From the NCBI GenBank assembly GCA_030280995.1, contig JASXTE010000015.1, forward strand, positions 18,428,001 to 18,492,000: a DNA stretch of 64,000 nucleotides. Direction: 5' to 3'. Source of the DNA: Hemileia vastatrix (lineage: Eukaryota; Basidiomycota; Pucciniomycetes; Pucciniales; Zaghouaniaceae). The translations under genes and the position numbers were made by a program. Shown in pieces: positions 57,490-64,000 of this stretch (the first letter of the stretch is position 1; every line of letters begins with the position of its first letter). The notes under the pieces were generated by a model. That model was given only the letters and a program-made list of their open reading frames with translations. It searched no databases and was not told the DNA's origin.

Positions 57490-58240
57490 ACTCTAGAGAG
57501 AGTGTTATTTAGGATTGAAGAGTCTGGTTTGACTATTTCTGGGACAAAATTCTGTTGTTGTGTTCCTGCTTTGGAAATTCTGGGTCATGTGTTATGTAAA
57601 GAAGGAAGGATTATGGCAAAGAAAAAGATTAATAAAATTCAGTCATGGCCAAGGCCTAAAAATACTACCAAAGTCAGGGGATTTTTGGGTGTGTGTGTTT
57701 ATGTCAGGATGTTTATTAAGGATTTTTCTTTGTTGGCTTCAACTTTAAGGAGGCTTACCAGGAAAGATACAGATTGGGAATGGACTGAAGAGTGTAAAGA
57801 GGCTTTTCAGAAGTTGAAGAAGGTGGTTGGTGAAGATATTGTTCTTCACAATTTGGATTATGGTATTGATGCTGGAAAAATTTATCTGGCAGTTGACTCA
57901 AGCTATATTGCTGCTGGCGCTGTTTTGTCTCAGGAAGATAAAACTGGGATGATCAGACCAGTTAGGTATGAGTCTGTGGTGTTTAACAAGGTGGAATCTT
58001 GGTATTCTCAGCCTAAGTTGGAATTGTGTGGTGTAGCAAAAATCTTGAAGAAGCTATAAACTGTTTTTGTGGGGGCAGCATTTTGAGCTGCAGGTGGATG
58101 CAAAATGTCTGGTTCAGATGATCAACACACCTAGTCTTTGTAATGCTCCAATGACTAGGTGGGTGGCATTTATTCAACATTTTTCTTTTGACCTGGTACA
58201 CAAACCGGCAAAACTTTTACAATGCCTGATGGATTATCAA
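57490..58240 (+). pseudogene. Element D RT C-terminus and RNase H (after E)
   Basis: Continues RT from 48635 (TLERVLFRIEESGLTISGTK, LEILGHVLCKEGRIM), then RNase H with AVDSSYIAAGAVLSQEDK. TAA at 58057 and a frameshift follow. The next piece reads FELQVDAKCLVQMINTP, and after another one-base shift the frame enters MPDGLSRRP at 58222. Confidence 0.8.
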
Positions 58241-59929
58241 GGAGGCCATCTACAGATGAGGATTCTGATTCAGAAGAGTTTGATGAAGATTTTCCAGTGG
58301 TTAGGTCCAGCACAAATGGTGCTGAAGATTTTTCTTTCCTCCCCCATGAGGCTAAACTGGATGATTGTTTTGAACTCCACCAAGAGGTTAAACTTGCTGG
58401 ATCTGATCTTGATTCTGGTGATCAGAATGTTTTTGTTGATGAAGATGGAGTTTTTGTCTGGGACAGGTCGAAGTTGGAGAATGGTGTCTTTGTTGGTGAA
58501 CTGGATTCTCATAAGACTCAGTGGAAGAAGGAGTGTGTGCCAAAATTTAAAGATTGGTGCCTTGGTTGGGCTGGACAATTGGCTCATGTTTACACTGGTG
58601 AATTTGATGACAGGGTTGTACCCTTGGATGTTGTTTTTTTGGATTTTGAAGATGAGACCTGGGGTCATTCTGGGTTTTATTTTACTATGATGGAATATCT
58701 GTTGACCTTTGAGAGGCCAGATAGTTGTGATGATGATACTTGGATGGCAATCAAGAAGAAGAGTCCTGGCTTCTATGTGTCAGGAAGAAGGCTGATGAGA
58801 AGGAGACATCCTAATTCTCAAGTTGTGGTGACTCAGAGGAAGGGTCAAGAAGCTTTGTTGAAGTCTTTGCATGAAGACCTTGGTCATAGAGGCTTTGGGG
58901 AGACTTATTGAAGAGTAGCAGACAGATTTTGGTGGCCAGGTATGAAGCTGGCTGCGCAGTGTTGGGTGCAATCTTGTGAAGAATGTCAAAGATAAAGTCA
59001 TTTGAAACCTAAAGAGGTTGGCCGTGCTACTGGTGAAGCAACTGTTTTTGGAAGAGTCATTCTGGATGCTGTCCATATCAAAGAGGGAAGGTATAAATAC
59101 TTGATTGTTGCTAGGGATGATTTGTCTGGTTGGGTTGAGGCAGTGCCTCTGGTTAATTTGACTGCCAAGAACATGGCTGAATTTCTGAAGAAAGAGTGGG
59201 TTTATAGATATGGTTTGATGAAGTTGGTGAATGTTGATGGTGGGCCAGAGTTTGGGGCCAAATTTAAAGAAGCTGTGGCAAGTATTGGTTCTAAAGTTAG
59301 AGTAGAAACACCCTATTATCCTGAAGCTGAAGGAATAGTTGAAAGAGGCCATCAGGTTATCAAGAATGCTTTGGTGAAAATGTGTGGAGATAGTGCTGAA
59401 AAGTGGATGCATTATTTACCCTCGGTGTTATTTGCTGATAGGGTCACTGTGAAGAGGACAAATGGATATTCTCCTTATGAATTAATGTTTGGTCAGAAAG
59501 CGGTTCTACCAGTGGACTTGGAAGCTATATCCTATCTTGGAATTTATAGAGATGATGTGCACTCAACACAAGATTTGCTCTGTGCCAGGATACAACAGTT
59601 GGAATGTAGAGAGGAATGTCAGGAGAAGGCATACTCTAGAATGATAAATAAGAAATCAATCAGTCAGATACTGGGACAAGAAGTTGGCTCATAGACTCAG
59701 GATTCCCATGAAACCTGGTTGTTTGGTTTTGGTTTATAATAGAAGAGTGGAGAGTCAGTGGGGAAAGATGTTTTCTGACAGATGGAATGGGCCTTAGAGA
59801 GTCAGATCTCAGATGTCTGGAAGTTCTTATGTTTTGGAAGAGCTGGATGGTGAAGTCTTAAAGAAGAGAGTGGCTGCAGATCAGGTGAAGAGGGTTTATC
59901 CCAGAGGCACAAGACATGAAGAAGATTGA
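58222..59929 (+). pseudogene. Element D integrase region
   Basis: An acidic linker after DGLSRRP, then integrase. The zinc finger is nearly complete (HEDLGHRGFGETY ... CEECQR), with H-x4-H preserved unlike in A. Catalytic D in ILDAVHIKEG, D in NVDGGPEFG and E in IVERGHQVIKNAL. TGA at 58909 (Arg in A), TAA at 58993 and a frameshift near 59650 break it. The last part (SLGKM-type GPY module, FYPRG equivalent VYPRGTRHEED) ends at about 59929. Confidence 0.85.
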
Positions 59930-60036
59930 CTCCGCAATGAGGATAAACCCAGGACCATTCTTTAATTTTGTTTTTTTTGTGGTGATGCTATGCATCTGTT
60001 TGTTGGAAACTTTTGTTAGAGGGTACCCATGGGCAG

Positions 60037-61437
60037 TGTAGAGTAGACTCCTACAGTCACCATGCTGCAGGCAGAATCCAAGGGAGTTGGAAAAACAAAA
60101 AGAAATCCATTTCCCTCTAAGTAAACGTAAGATTCAATTAACTAAGCTTGAAGATCTGCTTGAAGAGTTGGATAAGTAAAAAATCTGAGAGAAAGACTTT
60201 GAAAGTGTTAGAAACCTATAATATAGAAAAAAAAAGTGAAATAAATGATTACACCCCCAAAAAAAATACTTAATACCAGATTACACTGATACAAGTCACA
60301 GCAAATACTTAGAACAAGAGGCAACACGTGCCCCAGAGACTGAAAAGTACAGTAAAGTACCCCAGAAACTACCCTTGGGATGATCGGTTCAAAGGTGCCT
60401 TATTAAAGGTCTGCCCCAGATTTACCCAGTTTCCCACCAAAATTAAAGAGTGTTCTTTATTATATTTTTATTTTATAAATTTTATAAGAAAAGAAATAAA
60501 TTTGAGTCATCATGGATGAGAGCTATCCAATGGTACCCTATATGTTGTTATTTTTTATTATAATTGTTGTTATATGTTAAATATTGTTAATTATCAAAAA
60601 AGACCCTTATTATCGAAACTAAAAGACAAAAAACATGTAGAAGACTAAGATTCCCCCCTCCCCATATGATTCTCCTGCTCCAGACCTTTCCAACAATACC
60701 CTACATGCATATGATCTACAATAAACTATTGATCTAGTAAGCATAATAACTTTCAAACCAAATTTTGCCACAATAGCCAAACTTTTGGCACAGTGACCAA
60801 ACTTTGCACAGTGACCAAACTTTGCACTGGTGATCAGACTTTACTACAGTGACCAAACTTTGCCACAGTGCCCAAAATTTTCTGTAGTTACCAAACTTTG
60901 CACTGGTGATCAGACTTTTCTACAGTGACCAAACTTTTCCACAGTGCCCAGACTTTTCTGCAGTGACCAAACTTTGCCACAGTGCCTAGACTTTTCTGCA
61001 GTGACCAAACTTTGCCATAGTTCCCAGAAATTTTGCACCAATGACCAAATTTGCCACAGTGACTTTGCTTTTGCACCGGAAAATCACCATAGCAAACCGG
61101 AGTGCACCGGAGCGCACCGGAAAAAAAAATGGCTACTCCATGAGCACACTGCATCCACCAAAAATACCAAGAGAGACCTAGAAAATCCAGTAAAACCAAC
61201 ACCCAATCCATGAAACCATTAAATAACAATAGGAATACCAACATATATCCATTCCAAAACACCATAAATCCTCCAAAAAATCACCATAAATCCTCCAAAA
61301 ATCACCATAAATCCACCCAAAAAAATCCAGTTAACTCCCTTCAACCAAATTAACACCTGCTAACACCATTATTTTCTTCCAACCAAGGTCCAATCAAATT
61401 TTCACCTAATTAGCTAACCCAGATTTGGAATGCCACA
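60037..61437 (-). repeat. 3' LTR of element F
   Basis: Plus strand begins TGTAGAGTAGACTCCTACAG and ends GGAATGCCACA, about 1401 bp. The first ~60 bp match the corresponding end of solo LTR S. It contains the minisatellite at 60770-61075. Confidence 0.8.
60770..61075. repeat. ~20-bp minisatellite in the LTR of element F
   Basis: About 14 imperfect units of the type ACAGTGACCAAACTTTGCC, with variants reading CCCAGACTTTTCTG and GGTGATCAGACTTT. Directly downstream are shorter runs: GAGTGCACCGGAGCGCACCG (near 61100) and three copies of ATCACCATAAATCCTCCA (61260-61320). Confidence 0.8.
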
Positions 61438-61559
61438 TCCTCCCTCCAATATTTAATGTCAACATTCCATTCTGAAAACATAAAAAACTTTTCCACCATC
61501 ATTCCAATAAAAATTTTGCTTCTAAAGTTGACTCCACTTGATTTTTGATGCTTCAATCC

Positions 61560-61865
61560 GCTGAGTATTAAAGAGTAGGCTTTAAACCCTACTGAGCTAG
61601 AACTGCATGGATCTAGACACCGCCATGAGGTCCTCCAAACTCCTCTACCATTCACCTCCAACAAAAAAAAAAAGAAAATTAAGAGAGTGGGCTTTCATCT
61701 CCACTGAGCCAGAACCGCAATGATCTGGACATTGCCATGAGGTCCTCCAATTTCCAAATTCACCAACTACAGAAAAGAAAATTTAGAGAGTGGGCTTTCA
61801 TCTCCACTGAGCCAGAACTGCAATGATCTGGACATCGCCATGAGGTCCTCCAATTTCCAAAAACA
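61560..61865 (-). ncRNA. Hairpin module H4, three tandem copies
   Basis: Three ~100-bp copies of a block containing AGTGGGCTTTCATCTCCACT (or AGTAGGCTTTAAACCCTACT) followed by CCAGAACTGCAATGATCTGG and CGCCATGAGGTCCTCCAA. The first two segments each form a small stem (AGTGG/CCACT and CCAGA/TCTGG). In copy 1 the first stem is AGTAGG/CCTACT, a changed but still paired version. Located in the 3' region of element F. Confidence 0.55.
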
Positions 61866-61904
61866 ACCTCCACTTGAATTTTCTTGAGTCATCAAGCGCA
61901 AAAA

Positions 61905-62840
61905 TCACCAGTTTATAGTCTTAGAGGACTTCCACCTGCATCACAAAACCAATGCTAGAGATCAATCTATAAACAATAAAGCATATAAAGGAACTTTGTG
62001 GGGTAATTGTGTATAGATTTTCCAGCTCATCAATTACCCCCAAACTTGCCAATATAAAATCTAGAAGGTTCCCCAATAAACACTTCTAACTAAAAGAAAT
62101 CATCCTCAAATCTTGACCATTATAATTCTTAGTTTTATTGACATCTTCAGTTTTCCACAGTCTTGAAGTTTAGGACCAATCATAAATGATCTTGAAAATA
62201 ATTTCAGTTTTAAGTCTTGGTGGACTAGCAGAATAAATAAAATAAATATATTATAAATGAAAAAGATAAATAAAATAAAAGATAAATAAAAAAATAAAAG
62301 ATGTCCCCCAGCCATTTGGATGAGCCAAACCCCTGAAATCATACCCACATCCAAGTGCACCTTGATTGTGGATACACAGGAAAGAAAAATTAAAAATATA
62401 ACATAAAATGAAATTTTTGAAAACAAATTATTTTTGAAAATAATATTTTTTTTTTTTGAAAATTAAATTTTGAAAATAATTTTTTTTTTAAATTAAATTA
62501 AATTTTGAAAATTTGAAGATTTGAAAAATGATAATTTAATGAAAATCAAGGAAACAAACTAATGATCACTGGGTGGGCTCCCTCCAATTTGTAAAAATGA
62601 TTGAAGACCACAAGTGATCATCCACCCCAATACAACAAAAAAAATGAAACAAAACAAAATTCTTGAATCCAGACTTCCAAAATATTGTGCTGTGTCGACG
62701 TAAGGTTCCATTTTATAGTCTTAGAGGACTACCTATATAACAAAAAACAAAGCCAGGATTCAACTAGAAACAGAGAAGGGCTGGAAACAAACATTATGGG
62801 GTAATTGTGAATAGAGCTTCCAACTCATCAATTACCCCCA
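61905..62840 (-). ncRNA. Hairpin-module array in the 3' region of element F
   Basis: Plus-strand order: AGTC motif 61909; GGGGTAATTG/CAATTACCCC 62000-62009 with 62031-62040; AGTC motif 62201; H2 hairpin near 62344 (CCACATCCAAG with CTTGATTGTGG); H3 near 62571 (GATCACTGGGTGG with CCACAAGTGATC); AGTC motif 62701; GGGGTAATTG/CAATTACCCC 62798-62807 with 62829-62838. It matches the array of element A next to integrase in content and order. No coding. Confidence 0.6.
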
Positions 62841-63014
62841 AACTTGCCAATATAAAATCTAGAAGGTTCCCCTGTGAACACTCCTAAAAAAATTTGTTTC
62901 CCCCTCATATTTTCACCACATAATAAAATTTTAAAATTGAAGTAATGATTGATTTTTCGAAAGACTGTGAGATTTCCTAAAAGATTGATGTTGTAGTTTA
63001 TCCTCATTTCGGAG

Positions 63015-63998
63015 TCAAAATTCAGCACTCTTTGTGCCCCTAGGGTAAAACTTCTTCACTTGATCAGCAGCTACCCTCTTCTCTAAGACAACACCATCCA
63101 GTTCTTCCAAAACATATGAACCGCCAGAAACCTGTTCTCTAATCCTATATGGTCCATTCCATCTATCAGCAAACATTTTTCCCCACTGACTTTCCAAACT
63201 CCTATTATACACCATGACCATATCACCAGGCCTCAAAGACTTCCTGAGTCTATGAGCCAACCTTTGATCCCAATACCTGACAGACTGATCCCTGATCTTG
63301 ATCATCCTATTGTATGCCTTCTCCAAATATTCCTCCTTCTTTTCTAACTGTTGCATTCTAGCACAGAGCAAATCTTCAGTAGTTTTGACTACATCCCAAT
63401 CAACACCAAGATAAGATTAAGCTTCAAGATCAACCAGTAAAACATCTTTCTGACCAAAAACTAATTCATAAGGAGAATAACCATTTGTCCTCTTGGTGGT
63501 AATCCTGTCAGCAAATAAAACAAGGGGTAAATAATGCCTCCCCTTTTCAGCACTTTTTCCACACATTTTAACCAAAGCATCCTTAATAACTTGATGCCAC
63601 CTTTCAGCCATTTCTTCTGCTTCAGGATAATATGGGGTTGCCACCCTAACCTTTGAGCCAATTTTTGAAATAGCTTCCTTGAAGTCTGCACCAAACTCGG
63701 AGCCGCCATCAACAGTTACCAACTTCATAACACCATACCTACACACCCATTCCTTTATCGAAAATTCTGCTACATTTTTAGCAGATAAACTAATAATAGG
63801 GACAGCCTCAACCCAACCAGACAAATCATCTCTTGCCACAATCAAGTACTTATATTTACCTTCCTTGATGTGAACAGCATCCAAACTAACCCATCCAAAG
63901 ATAGTATTTTCACCAGTAGCATTTCCAGGTTCTTTTGGCCTTAAATAACTTCCTCTCTGACATTCTTCACATGACTGAACCCAAGATCTAACAGCCAT
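63015..63998 (-). pseudogene. Element F integrase, C-terminal two thirds
   Basis: 63998-63417 encodes the end of the zinc finger (CEECQRGS), catalytic D in SLDAVHIKEG, D in TVDGGSEFG and E in EEMAERWHQVIKDAL. After a TAA at 63417, 63371-63015 encodes the C-terminal GPY module (WNGPYRIREQVSGGSYVLEE) and ends YPRGTKSAEF. The frame is otherwise intact, so F is less decayed than A and D. It runs off the window on the right. Confidence 0.85.
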
Positions 63999-64000
63999 CT

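Larger units (their letters stand above)
43423..60036 (+). mobile_element. Ty3/gypsy LTR retrotransposon D (same family as A), 3' end cut off
   Basis: Plus-strand element inserted in Gag of element C. It has 5' LTR 43423-44494, primer-binding site 44499-44515, Gag-protease, connector, RT, RNase H and integrase. It is split at 48635/57490 by element E and ends at 60036, where element F is inserted in the sequence just after integrase (GAGGGTACCCATGGGCAG). The 3' LTR is not in the window. Many stops and frameshifts are present. Confidence 0.9.
60037..64000 (-). mobile_element. Ty3/gypsy LTR retrotransposon F, 3' half only
   Basis: Minus-strand element inserted in the 3' region of D; its 5' half lies beyond the right edge. 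Visible parts: 3' LTR 60037-61437, polypurine tract 61438-61447 (GGAGGGAGGA on the minus strand), 3' region with hairpin modules 61448-63014, and integrase 63015-63998. It is related to A and D in integrase, but the LTR end resembles C and S. The left flank is GGCAG. Confidence 0.85.

Overview
The window reads as a nuclear segment of a fungal genome that is extremely AT-rich and crowded with transposons. A rust fungus (Pucciniales, Basidiomycota) is the best fit. The evidence is short GT-AG introns, decayed Ty3/gypsy elements with long LTRs, a basidiomycete-type Tnp2 transposase, a Tet-like 2OG-Fe(II) oxygenase and an SNF2 helicase copy. Genus and species cannot be settled from sequence alone. 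I see no tRNA, rRNA or CRISPR, and no gene that is clearly intact.

Layout: 1-4.2 kb is AT-rich and non-coding, with two clusters of hairpin-forming inverted repeats (1.64-1.85 and 2.62-3.31 kb). From 4.2 to 20.2 kb lies one decayed Tet-like oxygenase gene. It is split first by Ty3/gypsy element A (minus strand, 5424-18349) and then by solo LTR S (18511-19663), which has a perfect 5-bp target duplication (CCGTT). From 21 to 39.3 kb is a block of decayed single genes: unknown gene G1 (minus, with a solo LTR inside), a 2-kb satellite of AT-rich palindromes, unknown gene G2 (minus), a Tnp2 transposase (minus), unknown gene G3 (plus) and an SNF2 helicase (minus). From about 39.8 kb to the end is a nest of LTR elements. 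Element C (plus) is broken at 43422 by element D (plus, same family as A). D is broken at 48636 by chromodomain element E (48636-57484, target duplication CAATT) and cut at 60037 by element F (minus), which runs off the right edge.

How the parts work together: A, C, D and F encode Gag with aspartic protease, reverse transcriptase/RNase H and integrase. Their primer-binding sites resemble the 3' end of tRNA-Lys. E has lost frame only through nonsense changes and one single-base slip, and was probably a single Gag-Pol reading frame ending in a chromodomain. All copies look dead. Most disrupting stop codons are explained by C-to-T or G-to-A transitions, and in the Tnp2 and G2 genes almost all are TGA where CGA (Arg) is expected. 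This suggests deamination of methylated CpG.

The most unusual content lies between pol and the 3' LTR of element A. There are two antisense reading frames, each starting with a Zn2Cys6-like cysteine cluster. They are interspersed with recurring hairpin modules that also occur, in the same order, in the diverged element F. One of these hairpins shows a compensatory base-pair change.
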